Below are positions 53,890 through 62,888 of a stretch of DNA of 64,000 bases, in pieces. The DNA comes from Paracoccus pantotrophus. Its GTDB lineage: Bacteria; Pseudomonadota; Alphaproteobacteria; Rhodobacterales; Rhodobacteraceae. The notes under the pieces are model-generated. The model was not told the origin of the DNA and made no database searches. It saw nothing but the letters and a program-made list of their open reading frames with translations. The stretch is taken from the NCBI RefSeq assembly GCF_008824185.1, contig NZ_CP044425.1, positions 1 through 64,000 on the forward strand, read 5' to 3'. The position numbers and the translations under genes are program-made. Numbering within the stretch: position 1 is the stretch's first letter; every line of letters begins with the position of its first letter.

Positions 53890-54873
53890 CTATTGCAGGA
53901 TGTTTACCAACCGACTCGCCTTGAGAGCCACTTCAAACCTATTGAACTCATCCGACTGAATAAAAGTCGGCTTGCGATCCTCTACTGGCAGGAAAAGCGT
54001 TGGCAATATACCGGTCGAAGGGTAGCGTTGGGCAATGTAACGATTACCCTTCTCATATTTTTCAATAAGATCTTTCCTCTGATCGAACGGGAGAAGCCGG
54101 CGCGAATCTTTTCCGTCTGAAGCATTTATAATCTTATCTAGCTTTATGACTTGATCGACGAGACGATCATGAGAGACAGCATTAAGTTTCAAAAAATTAC
54201 AATGACGAACAAACTCCAAGGCCTCCAAGCTTAGGCTCGCCTTGTGATCTATAACTGCGGCAGTAGGAGCTTCGAAGCCGGCGCTTGAATCGATTCCGAG
54301 CACAGACAGAAAATCCGCGCCGATATCGCCATTTTTCAAGAATTTTTTATCAAAAATTCTGATGGTTAGATCATCGCTCGCGCTTTCCCAACGCTCGATC
54401 AGCCGCCGATAGTCCAAGAATCCAAGGTTGGTATCGGCAATATATCTATCGATGGTCTTCGTAAGTCTCGGATGAAAATCCCGAATTTGCTGGCCATACA
54501 GGGATTCCAAGTAATCGTCTTGCCGCCGCAAGTAGATTATCGTATGAATCCTTAACTCCGGAAGATATTCCCGGATGAGTTTTGGGTGCATCACCCACTC
54601 AAACTCCTCCGAGCTCATGACAATATTTTCGTGCTTTGTGAGCGAAAGCTCGCGCTTGAGTTTTTTCCAGATCGGCACATTATCCAAAGGAGCTGCTGGT
54701 GCTGACCTCTGAAATATCGCCTGCCCTAGCCGATGTTGTGCTTGAGTTACCCGACCGGTCGTGGGGTAATAGAACCCATAATCATTGAGTAGATCAATGT
54801 TCCTGCCTAGGAAGTGCTGCAACCAAGTTGTGGCAGTTTTATGAGTGCCGATGTGCAGATAAAGCGTTTGCAT
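53890..54873 (-). CDS. Sulfotransferase-like P-loop protein
   Basis: This 327-residue protein starts LYLHIGTHKTATTWLQHFL, a PAPS-loop-like sequence close to that of the 46175 product (LHIGMGKTGSSAIQ), and contains IIYLRRQDDYLESLYGQQ as the candidate 3'-phosphate segment. It is strongly AT-rich with many Lys, Ile and Asn codons, unlike its GC-rich neighbours glf and the GT2, so it looks like a recent insertion. A sulfotransferase role on the surface glycan is likely but not certain. Confidence 0.7.
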   Translation of the reverse strand: MQTLYLHIGTHKTATTWLQHFLGRNIDLLNDYGFYYPTTGRVTQAQHRLGQAIFQRSAPAAPLDNVPIWKKLKRELSLTKHENIVMSSEEFEWVMHPKLIREYLPELRIHTIIYLRRQDDYLESLYGQQIRDFHPRLTKTIDRYIADTNLGFLDYRRLIERWESASDDLTIRIFDKKFLKNGDIGADFLSVLGIDSSAGFEAPTAAVIDHKASLSLEALEFVRHCNFLKLNAVSHDRLVDQVIKLDKIINASDGKDSRRLLPFDQRKDLIEKYEKGNRYIAQRYPSTGILPTLFLPVEDRKPTFIQSDEFNRFEVALKASRLVNILQ

Positions 54874-54924
54874 GGCTTTCCAGATTCGTGTCGCGTGCTG
54901 ATCGTATCTATAGGATATTTTTGA

Positions 54925-55824
54925 CTACACCTTTACAATCCTGGGTGCAAAAGACATCCCCCTCGCAATCGCCCGGAAGATCTCCCGCCGCATCCGCCAG
55001 GGCACATTGCCGCCCTTCATCTGCAAATGCACACCATAGGCATAGGCCAGCACGCCCATCAGGCCCGCCTCGCGCCGACGCCAGGAGGCCTCGTTGCGGG
55101 CGCCGTATTTGAACTTCCACAGGCTCTTTTCGTCCACGAGGCCGAAATTCACCCCGCGGTTGTCCGGCGTGTCGTGGATCACCCGGCTTTCGGGACAGAA
55201 AATGCCCGGATAGGACCGCGACAGCCCCCGGGTATATTCCGCATCGTCGAACCAGATGAAGTAATCCGCGATCGGCAACCCGTGCTTTTCCACCGCCCAA
55301 CGCGGAATCAGAATCGACACGAACGAGGCGGAATCGACCAGCGCCCAGGCCGCCTCGGGATGCAGGAACCGCGGCCAGTCCCAGACCGGGCGCGGCGTGT
55401 TCATCTCGCACAGCGTGCCGTCGATCCATTCCACCCGCGAACAGGCAAAGCTGGGCCGCCATTCGTGCCGCGCCTCGAAGGCGGTGATGGCATGGACCAG
55501 CCGCTCGATCGCATCCGGCTGCGGATAGGCGTCGTCGTCCGAAACCCAGAAATAATGCGCCCCCAGCCCATAGGCGGCCTTGAGCCCCGCGTGAAAGCCG
55601 CCGGCGCCGCCGACGTTCTTGGGCAGGCGCAGATAGCGGATGCTCAGGTCGTCGCGGGCACGCGCCTCGACCAGGGCCTGGGTGTCGTCGGTCGAGGCAT
55701 TGTCCACCACCAGGATGACATCGGGCCGCCGCGTCTGGCCGTCCAGCGCATCCAGCACCTTCATCAGCTTGGCCGAACGGTTGAACGTCACGATCACCGC
55801 GGCGGTCTTGCTCAATGCGCTCAT
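54925..55824 (-). CDS. Glycosyltransferase family 2, possibly galactofuranosyltransferase
   Basis: This 299-residue GT-A protein has AVIVTFNRSAKL, VVDNASTDDTQ, LPKNVGGAGGFHAGL, the metal site WVSDDDAYP and the later YFIWFDDAEYTRGLS. The combination NVGGAGGF, DDDA and W-DD-E is like that of bacterial galactofuranosyl- and rhamnosyl-type GT2 enzymes. With glf 1.1 kb away, transfer of galactofuranose is a reasonable inference. It lies 9 bases after the GT4 gene on the same strand. Confidence 0.85.
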   Translation of the reverse strand: MSALSKTAAVIVTFNRSAKLMKVLDALDGQTRRPDVILVVDNASTDDTQALVEARARDDLSIRYLRLPKNVGGAGGFHAGLKAAYGLGAHYFWVSDDDAYPQPDAIERLVHAITAFEARHEWRPSFACSRVEWIDGTLCEMNTPRPVWDWPRFLHPEAAWALVDSASFVSILIPRWAVEKHGLPIADYFIWFDDAEYTRGLSRSYPGIFCPESRVIHDTPDNRGVNFGLVDEKSLWKFKYGARNEASWRRREAGLMGVLAYAYGVHLQMKGGNVPWRMRREIFRAIARGMSFAPRIVKV

Positions 55825-55833
55825 CCGGAAAAA

Positions 55834-57453
55834 CTACTCCTGCTGGCCCGAGGCCGCCTTTTGATAGACGGGCATCAGGATTTCCTCGGCGGTGGGGTCG
55901 GCCGTCAAGCCGGTCCAGGCGCGGACCAGCGCCTCGCGCTGCCGGGACAGGAAGGCGGCATCGCGCCACAGCCGGTCCACCGCCGCGACGATCCCCTTCA
56001 CGCAGGCCTGCGGCTCCAGCGGCACCAGCAGATCCTGGGGCACGATCTCGGCCTGCGAGCCGACATCGGTCGAGATGGGGATGCAGCCCTGTTCCACCGC
56101 CTCGTAGCAGACCAGTGCCAGCCCCTCGTTGTTCGAGGGCAAGAGCAGGATGTCCGATTGCCGCAGGATCTCGGGCACCGGCGCATCGGCGGGCAGCAGC
56201 GCGACGCGATCGGCAAGCCCGTAGCGGCGCAGCAAGTCGCGGACCGTGTCCAGGAACGGCCCCTCGCCGACGATCTTGCCGGTCAGCTCGACATCGTTGC
56301 GCCTCGCCCAGGCGGCCAGCGCGCGAAACGCTTCGGCCACCACGACCGGGCGCTTCTGGTAATAAAGCCGGCCCACGAAGGCGACCTGGAGCCGCTTCTT
56401 GCCGGGCTGCATGTTCAGCTCGGGCAGGCCCTTGGGATGCCCGGACCGATCCAGCATCCGGCCCAGCCGGACCTTGCCGATAACATGGAAATGCTCGCGA
56501 TAGTAATCGACCAGCTCCTTGCTGATCACGTGGTGGATGTCGATGAAATTCGACCAGACGCCCGAGCTGCGCGGAAAGCCGCCATCGGCATATTCGACGA
56601 TATGCGTGCTGTCGATCACCTCGACCCAGGGCAGGTTGGCGCGGATCTGCGGCAGCGACTCGTAAAGCGGCCGGCAGTGATGGATATGGATCAGCCGGAT
56701 GTTCTCGGCCAGGGCCAGCTGCTCGACATAGCGCGGCCACAGGTGATGGGGCAGATAGCGGTCGAGGCGCAGGAAGGTCACGTCCGGGCTGTCGGGCAGT
56801 TTCCCGGCCAGGCGCTGGATCGAGGGCACGCCGGCCGCGACAAAGACCCGCAGCCCCGCCTGCTGCGCCCAGCGAATGGTGTCGAAGCCCAGCTTTTCGG
56901 CGCCGCCGACCTCCAGCCAATGCATGCCGATCAGGATCGCCGGGCGCTTGCCGGTTTCCGGCGGCCGCGGCGGCGGCAGCAGGGAAGACCCGTCGCCCCG
57001 CAACAGCGAGACCCGCGGATGGCGCTTGACCGAGCGGCGCTTGCGCAGCATTTCCGCCTGATAGCGGATCTTCTCATAGACCAGCGGCGCCAGCCGGTGC
57101 ACGGCCCGCAGCCGCCTGATCGGCGCCCAGGGCGCGTCCATCTGCTTGACCTCGCCGGGCAGCGGCTTGCGGGGGATGGACAGGGTGATCGTCACGCTGG
57201 CAGCGCCGGGATGGGCGCCGGGCCGCTCGAACTGGCCCAGGAACTGCGCATTCACGTGCTGGGGCTGGAAGGTGAAGGGGCCCTCGATGACGCTGGGCGC
57301 GCTCCAGACCGGATCATTGCCCTCGTAGAGGATGAAATGCAGCCTCTGCGTGGGATAGAGACGGGAATAGATGGAAACGATCTCGGCGATCTCGCGCTGG
57401 ATATGCTCGGCTGGATCCTCGCCGACGGGGGCGAGTGCGGTCATGCTGGTCAT
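55834..57453 (-). CDS. Glycosyltransferase family 4
   Basis: This GT-B protein of about 539 residues has an N-terminal region of unclear function, a glycogen-synthase-like middle (ILIGMHWLEVGGAEKLGFD) and the GT4 nucleotide-sugar region (VAFVGRLYYQKRP, LLLPSNNEGLALVCYEAVEQG with the E-x7-E pattern, STDVGSQAEIV). The start is uncertain: ATGs at 57453, 57444 and 57516 are in frame and none has a strong ribosome site. It heads the GT4-GT2 pair. The acceptor and donor are unknown. Confidence 0.82.
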   Translation of the reverse strand: MTSMTALAPVGEDPAEHIQREIAEIVSIYSRLYPTQRLHFILYEGNDPVWSAPSVIEGPFTFQPQHVNAQFLGQFERPGAHPGAASVTITLSIPRKPLPGEVKQMDAPWAPIRRLRAVHRLAPLVYEKIRYQAEMLRKRRSVKRHPRVSLLRGDGSSLLPPPRPPETGKRPAILIGMHWLEVGGAEKLGFDTIRWAQQAGLRVFVAAGVPSIQRLAGKLPDSPDVTFLRLDRYLPHHLWPRYVEQLALAENIRLIHIHHCRPLYESLPQIRANLPWVEVIDSTHIVEYADGGFPRSSGVWSNFIDIHHVISKELVDYYREHFHVIGKVRLGRMLDRSGHPKGLPELNMQPGKKRLQVAFVGRLYYQKRPVVVAEAFRALAAWARRNDVELTGKIVGEGPFLDTVRDLLRRYGLADRVALLPADAPVPEILRQSDILLLPSNNEGLALVCYEAVEQGCIPISTDVGSQAEIVPQDLLVPLEPQACVKGIVAAVDRLWRDAAFLSRQREALVRAWTGLTADPTAEEILMPVYQKAASGQQE

Positions 57454-57741
57454 GCTGCTGCGCGTCTCATCTGCCTGGGCTTTCCCTTTTGCCTGCGGTG
57501 TAATCGAGAACGGCATGAAGGGAAAGCCACTAGCGGCCTTGCCAGCCGTTCTGCGCAAGGGTGCGCAGATTGTCGCCACAGCCGTGCGGCAAAGGCCCCG
57601 TTCGCCCCATGGTTGCACATGACCTCACGGCCCGCGACGTTTTCGTCAAGGAAACCGAAGGCCGGGGCGGCTATGGTGGCCTCGCGCGGTGATTCGCGCC
57701 GCGGGCCCCGGCCCGGCGTCTTCTGATCGCGGAGGTCATGC

Positions 57742-58812
57742 ATGGCGGGCAAGGCAAGATCCTGGTGGGGCGGCGCGGCGGCTGTCGCGGTTCTGGTCGT
57801 GCTGGGCTGGCTGGCCTGGCAGAACCGGGCCCAGGACGGGCAGCTTGCCGGCATCGCCTCGGGCAATGGCCGGATCGAGGCGACCGAGATCGACATCTCG
57901 GCCCTCTCCGCCGGCCGCATCGCCCGCATCCAGGCGGCCGAGGGCCAGTTCGTGCGCAAGGGCGAGGTGCTGGTGCAGATGGACACCCTGCAACTGGACG
58001 CGCAGAAGCGCCAGGCCGAGGCGCAGCTGCGCCGCGCCCGCATCGGGGTCGAGACCGCGCAAAGCCTGGTGACGCAGGCCGAAGCGCAGCACAAGGCCGC
58101 CGAGGCCACGGTCGAGCAGGCGCGGGCGGCGGCGGATGCGGCGGCGGCGCGACTGGCGCGCACCGAAAGCCTGGCGCGCAGCAATGTCGCCTCGCAGCAG
58201 GTGCTGGACGACGTGCGGGCCTCGGGACGCGAGACGCAGGCTGCCTTGGCCTCGGCCGAGGCCAACCTGGCCGCCGCCGAGGCCGGGATCGGCACCGCCC
58301 GCGCCCAGGTCGTCGATGCCGAGGCGGCGGTGGACGCGGCCCAGGCCGCGATCGAGGCCATCGAGGTGCAGATCGGCGACGCCACGCTGCAATCGCCGCG
58401 CGACGGCCGGGTGCAGTACCGCATCGCGCAAGAGGGCGAGATCGTCGCGGCAGGCGGGCGCATCCTGAACCTGGTCGATCTCGAGGATGTCTACATGACC
58501 TTCTTCCTGCCCACCTCGCAGGCCGGCCGGGTCGAGGTCGGGGCCGAGGCGCGGCTGGTCATGGACGCCGCCCCGCAATACGCGATCCCGGCGCGGATTT
58601 CCTATGTCGCGGATGTGGCGCAGTTCACGCCCAAGACCGTCGAGACCGCCGAGGAGCGCGAAAAGCTGATGTTCCGCGTCCGCGCCCAGGTCGATCCCGA
58701 ATTGCTGCGCAAATACAGCAATTACGTCAAGACCGGCCTGCCCGGCATGGCCCATGTCCGCATCGACCCCGAGGTCGCCTGGCCCGATACGTTGTCCAAC
58801 CTGGTAGAATGA
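57742..58812 (+). CDS. HlyD family membrane-fusion protein (YhiI-like)
   Basis: This 356-residue periplasmic adaptor has one N-terminal transmembrane anchor (GGAAAVAVLVVLGWLAW, about 10-26), a biotinyl-lipoyl-like segment (SALSAGRIARIQAAEGQFVRKGEVLVQMD), a long Ala/Gln/Glu-rich coiled-coil hairpin (about 85-210) and a beta-barrel domain. It bridges the ABC-2 exporter encoded next to an outer-membrane channel. Its stop overlaps the ATPase start as ATGA. The start is preceded by GGAGG. Confidence 0.9.
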   Translation: MAGKARSWWGGAAAVAVLVVLGWLAWQNRAQDGQLAGIASGNGRIEATEIDISALSAGRIARIQAAEGQFVRKGEVLVQMDTLQLDAQKRQAEAQLRRARIGVETAQSLVTQAEAQHKAAEATVEQARAAADAAAARLARTESLARSNVASQQVLDDVRASGRETQAALASAEANLAAAEAGIGTARAQVVDAEAAVDAAQAAIEAIEVQIGDATLQSPRDGRVQYRIAQEGEIVAAGGRILNLVDLEDVYMTFFLPTSQAGRVEVGAEARLVMDAAPQYAIPARISYVADVAQFTPKTVETAEEREKLMFRVRAQVDPELLRKYSNYVKTGLPGMAHVRIDPEVAWPDTLSNLVE

Positions 58813-61547
58813 CCGTCCTGCCCGACCCTTCCGACGACCCGCCGGTGGCCGAGATCACCGGCGTCTCGCTGCGCTATCGCAAGGCCGTGGCGCTGGACGG
58901 GGTCACGCTGGCGCTTCCCGCCGGGCGCATGGTCGGGCTGATCGGCCCCGACGGCGTCGGCAAGTCCAGCCTCTTGTCGCTGATCGCCGGGGCGCGGGTG
59001 ATCCAGCAGGGCCAGGTCCGGGTGCTGGGCGGCGACATGGGCGACGCGCATCAGCGCGCCCGCCTCTGCCCGCGCATCGCCTATATGCCGCAGGGGCTGG
59101 GCCGGAACCTTTATCCCACGCTGTCGGTGGCCGAGAACCTGGATTTCTTCGGCCGGCTTTTCGGCCACGGCCCGGCCGAGCGCGCGCGCCGCATCGACGC
59201 GCTGCTGGCCGCGACCGGCATGTCGCCGTTCCGCGACCGCCCCGCCGCCAAGCTTTCCGGCGGCATGAAGCAGAAGCTGGGCCTGTGCTGCGCGCTGATC
59301 CACGACCCGGACCTGCTGATCCTGGACGAGCCGACCACCGGCGTCGATCCGCTGTCCCGCCGCCAGTTCTGGGAGCTGATCGCCCGCATCCGCCGCGACC
59401 GCCCGGGCATGAGCGTCATCACCGCCACCGCCTATATGGAGGAAGCCGCCGGCTTCGACTGGCTGGTGGCGATGGACGCGGGCCGGGTGCTGGCCACCGG
59501 CAGCCCGGCCGAGCTGCTCGACCGCACCGGGGCCGAGGATCTGGACCGCGCCTTCATCGCGCTTCTGCCCGACAGCGAAAGGCGCGGGCACGAGCCGGTC
59601 TCGATCCCGCCGCGCCGGGCCGAGGACGGCGAGCCCGCCATCGAGGCGCGGCACCTGACCATGCGCTTCGGCGATTTCACTGCCGTCGACGACGTCAGCT
59701 TCCGCATCGAAAAGGGCGAGATCTTCGGCTTTCTCGGCTCGAACGGCTGCGGCAAGACCACGACCATGAAGATGCTGACCGGCCTTCTGCAGCCCAGCGA
59801 GGGCACGGCGCAGCTGTTCGGCGCCGCGCTCGACCCCTCGGACATGGCGGTGCGGCGCCGGGTCGGCTTCATGAGCCAGTCCTTCTCGCTTTATTCCGAA
59901 CTGACGGTGCGGCAGAACCTCGACCTGCATGCGCGGCTTTTCGGCATGGAGGCGGGGCAGGTCGCGGACCGGGTCCGGCGGATGATCGACCGCTTCGGGC
60001 TGGCGGGCGTCGCGGACGACCTGCCCGACGCGCTGCCGCTCGGCATCCGCCAGCGCCTGTCGCTGGCCGTGGCGATGATCCACGGCCCCGAGATCCTGAT
60101 CCTGGACGAGCCGACCTCGGGCGTGGACCCGGTGGCGCGCGACGCCTTCTGGCGCATGCTGGGCGAGCTGTCGCGCCAGGACGGGGTGACGATCTTCGTC
60201 TCGACCCATTTCATGAACGAGGCCGAGCTTTGCGACCGCATCTCGCTGATGCATGCCGGCCGGGTGCTGGTCAGCGACACGGCCCAGGCGATCAGGCAAT
60301 CCAAGGGCGCGGCGACGCTGGACGACGCCTTCGTCGCCTATCTGCAAGAGGCGATCGGCGACGAGCCCCCGCCCGCGCCGCTTGCCGATGCGCCCGAGGC
60401 GCCGGCGCCGCCCGGCAGCTGGTTCAGCCTGCGGCGGATGCTCAGCTATTCCCGGCTGGAATCGCTGCAACTGCGGCGCGACCCGATCCGGCTGACCCTG
60501 GCGCTGCTGGGCAGCCTGATCCTGATGTTCGTCATCGGCTACGGCATCAACATGGATGTCGAGGATCTCAGCTTTGCGGTGCTCGACCGCGACCAGACCG
60601 CGACCTCGCGCGACTATGTGCTGGACATCGCCGGCTCGCGCTATTTCACCGAAACCGCGCCGCTGGCGGGCTATGACGACATGGACGCCCGCATGCGCAC
60701 CGGCAACCTTGCCCTGGCCATCGAGATCCCGCCCGGCTTTGCCCGCGACGTGGCGCGCGGCGGCGCGGTGCAGGTCGGCGCCTGGATCGACGGCGCCAAC
60801 CCGACGCGGGCCGAAACCGTGCGGGGCTATGTCCAGGGCATGCATGCCGACTGGATCATGCGCAAGACGCGCGAGGCCCATGGCGAGGCGGCGGTGCAGG
60901 GCGCCTTCGAACTGGTGACGCGCTTTCGCTACAATCCCGACGTGAAAAGCATCGTCGCCATGGTGCCGGCGGTGATCCCGCTGCTTCTGCTGCTGATCCC
61001 GGCGGTGCTGACCACGCTCAGCGTGGTGCGCGAAAAGGAACTGGGCTCGATCATCAATTTCTACGTCACCCCGGTCACGCGGCTGGAATTCCTGATCGGC
61101 AAGCAATTGCCCTATGTGGCGCTGGCGATGCTGAACTTCGCGCTGATGACCGGTTTCGCGGTCTTTGCGTTCCGGGTGCCCTTCACCGGCAGCCTGGCGG
61201 CCTTTTCGCTGGCCGCGGCGCTTTACGTCTGCGCCACCACGGCCATGGGGCTCTTGATCTCGTCCTTCATGCGCAGCCAGGCGGCGGCGCTGTTTGCGAC
61301 CGTGCTGCTGACCATGATCCCCGGCGCGCAATATTCCGGGCTGCTGGACCCGGTTTCCTCGCTGCAAGGCGTGGGCCGCGCCATCGGCGAGATCTATCCG
61401 ACCACGCATTTCATCATCGCCTCGCGCGGGGCCTTCTCCAAGGGGCTGGGCTTCGACGACCTGGGCATGGCCTTCGCGGCGCTGGCGGCGGCGGGGCCGC
61501 TGATCCTGGGGCTCAGCGCGATCCTGCTGAGGAAACAGGCCAAATGA
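58809..61547 (+). CDS. rbbA: ABC-2 exporter, two ATPase domains plus permease (RbbA/YhiH-like)
   Basis: This 912-residue fusion has a first nucleotide-binding domain (Walker A GPDGVGKSS, signature LSGGMKQKLGL, Walker B LLILDEPTTGVDP) and a second domain (Walker A GSNGCGKTT, signature variant LPLGIRQRLSL, Walker B ILILDEPTSGVDP). A C-terminal ABC-2 permease follows, with an extracytoplasmic loop and about six membrane helices. Length and layout match E. coli RbbA/YhiH. It is translationally coupled to the HlyD and YhhJ-like genes by ATGA overlaps. Export of a hydrophobic or toxic compound is the usual inference. Confidence 0.9.
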   Translation: MTVLPDPSDDPPVAEITGVSLRYRKAVALDGVTLALPAGRMVGLIGPDGVGKSSLLSLIAGARVIQQGQVRVLGGDMGDAHQRARLCPRIAYMPQGLGRNLYPTLSVAENLDFFGRLFGHGPAERARRIDALLAATGMSPFRDRPAAKLSGGMKQKLGLCCALIHDPDLLILDEPTTGVDPLSRRQFWELIARIRRDRPGMSVITATAYMEEAAGFDWLVAMDAGRVLATGSPAELLDRTGAEDLDRAFIALLPDSERRGHEPVSIPPRRAEDGEPAIEARHLTMRFGDFTAVDDVSFRIEKGEIFGFLGSNGCGKTTTMKMLTGLLQPSEGTAQLFGAALDPSDMAVRRRVGFMSQSFSLYSELTVRQNLDLHARLFGMEAGQVADRVRRMIDRFGLAGVADDLPDALPLGIRQRLSLAVAMIHGPEILILDEPTSGVDPVARDAFWRMLGELSRQDGVTIFVSTHFMNEAELCDRISLMHAGRVLVSDTAQAIRQSKGAATLDDAFVAYLQEAIGDEPPPAPLADAPEAPAPPGSWFSLRRMLSYSRLESLQLRRDPIRLTLALLGSLILMFVIGYGINMDVEDLSFAVLDRDQTATSRDYVLDIAGSRYFTETAPLAGYDDMDARMRTGNLALAIEIPPGFARDVARGGAVQVGAWIDGANPTRAETVRGYVQGMHADWIMRKTREAHGEAAVQGAFELVTRFRYNPDVKSIVAMVPAVIPLLLLLIPAVLTTLSVVREKELGSIINFYVTPVTRLEFLIGKQLPYVALAMLNFALMTGFAVFAFRVPFTGSLAAFSLAAALYVCATTAMGLLISSFMRSQAAALFATVLLTMIPGAQYSGLLDPVSSLQGVGRAIGEIYPTTHFIIASRGAFSKGLGFDDLGMAFAALAAAGPLILGLSAILLRKQAK

Positions 61548-62656
61548 AGCTGCGCAACGTCTGGAACCTGGGCATCAAGGAGTTGCGCGGGCTGTGGCGC
61601 GACCCGGCCATGCTGCTGCTGATCGTCTATGCCTTCTCGCTGTCGATCTATACCGAATCCAAGGCGATGCCGGAAAGCCTGTCCAACGCCGCCATCGCCG
61701 TGGTGGACGAGGACCGCTCGGCGCTTTCCGAGCGCATGGTTTCGGCCTTCACCCCGCCCTATTTCGGCACGCCGCGGCTGATCACCACCACCCAGATGGA
61801 CCGCCGCATGGACGAGGGGCTGGACACTTTCGCGCTGGACATCCCGCCCGATTTCCAGCGCGACCTGCTGGCCGGCCGCCATCCCGCGATCCAGCTGAAC
61901 GTGGACGCCACCCGGATGAGCCAGGCCTTCACCGGCAGCGGCTATGTCCAGCAGATCGTGACGGCCGAGGTCTCGGAGTTCCTGGCCGGCCATCGCGGGG
62001 ACGCCGCCCCGCCGGTCGAGCTGGCGCTGCGGGCGCGCTACAATCCGTCGCTGGACGCGGGCTGGTTCGGGGCGATCAACAGCGTCATCGACGCCGTGAC
62101 CATGCTGTCGATCATCCTGACCGGCGCCGCGCTGATCCGCGAAAAGGAACATGGCACCGTCGAGCACCTGCTGGTCATGCCGGTGACCGCGGCCGAGATC
62201 ATGCTGTCCAAGATCTGGACCATGGGGCTGGTGGTGCTGCTGGCCTCCAGCTTTGCCATCACCGTGGTGGTGCAGATGGCCTTGCAGGTGCCGGTGGCGG
62301 GCTCGGTGCCGCTGTTCATCGCCGCGGCGGCCTTGATGCTGTTCGCGACCACCTCGATGGGCATCTTCCTGGCCACCATGGCCGGGTCGATGCCGCAATT
62401 CGGCCTGCTTCTGATGCTGGTGCTGTTCCCGCTCCAGGTGCTGTCGGGCGGCATGACCCCGCGCGAAAGCATGCCCGACATCATCCGGGCGCTGATGTCG
62501 CTGGCGCCCAACACGCATTTCGTCATCCTGTCGCAGGGCGTGCTGTTCCGGGACGCGGGGCTGGGGGTGGTCTGGCCGCAGCTCCTGGCGCTGGCAGTGA
62601 TCGGCGGCGTTCTGTTCTGGCTGGCGCTGCGGCAGTTCCGCCGCTTCCTGGCCTGA
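61544..62656 (+). CDS. ABC-2 type permease (YhhJ-like)
   Basis: This 370-residue inner-membrane protein has an N-terminal helix, a large periplasmic domain (about 45-160) and five or so C-terminal helices, with LIREKEHGTVEHLLVMPV as the ABC-2 hallmark. It resembles the C-terminal permease part of the preceding protein and would form the second half of the channel. It starts within the preceding stop (ATGA). The 232-base gap after it is convergent with the next gene; it has an AT-rich stretch near 62737-62760 but no gene. Confidence 0.9.
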   Translation: MKLRNVWNLGIKELRGLWRDPAMLLLIVYAFSLSIYTESKAMPESLSNAAIAVVDEDRSALSERMVSAFTPPYFGTPRLITTTQMDRRMDEGLDTFALDIPPDFQRDLLAGRHPAIQLNVDATRMSQAFTGSGYVQQIVTAEVSEFLAGHRGDAAPPVELALRARYNPSLDAGWFGAINSVIDAVTMLSIILTGAALIREKEHGTVEHLLVMPVTAAEIMLSKIWTMGLVVLLASSFAITVVVQMALQVPVAGSVPLFIAAAALMLFATTSMGIFLATMAGSMPQFGLLLMLVLFPLQVLSGGMTPRESMPDIIRALMSLAPNTHFVILSQGVLFRDAGLGVVWPQLLALAVIGGVLFWLALRQFRRFLA

Positions 62657-62888
62657 GCCCCGACTGGCCCGGCCCCGGACCGAGAGAAGCCGGACCCGAA
62701 GGCCCGGCAGTCGATACCATGTCAAACCACCACCATTTGACTGACTAATCAATTAACATACGGCGCGATTCGTTGAAACGTTTTTCTGGCGCCGGGCCCG
62801 CATCCTGCCGCGCCACAGGCACAAGGCAGGATCGGCAAACCCTGCGATGCGCAGCCGGCCATCCGCGCGCCGATCCCGGCGCCAGTCC

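Noticed and set aside
57654..61547. One giant plus-strand protein of 1269 codons from 57738
   Set aside because: Its first third is an out-of-frame shadow of the HlyD gene. The real ABC protein starts at 58809 with an ATGA overlap.
62737..62760. TTGACT followed by an AT-rich stretch as a promoter
   Set aside because: It is in a gap between convergent genes, and no gene starts downstream in either direction within the window.
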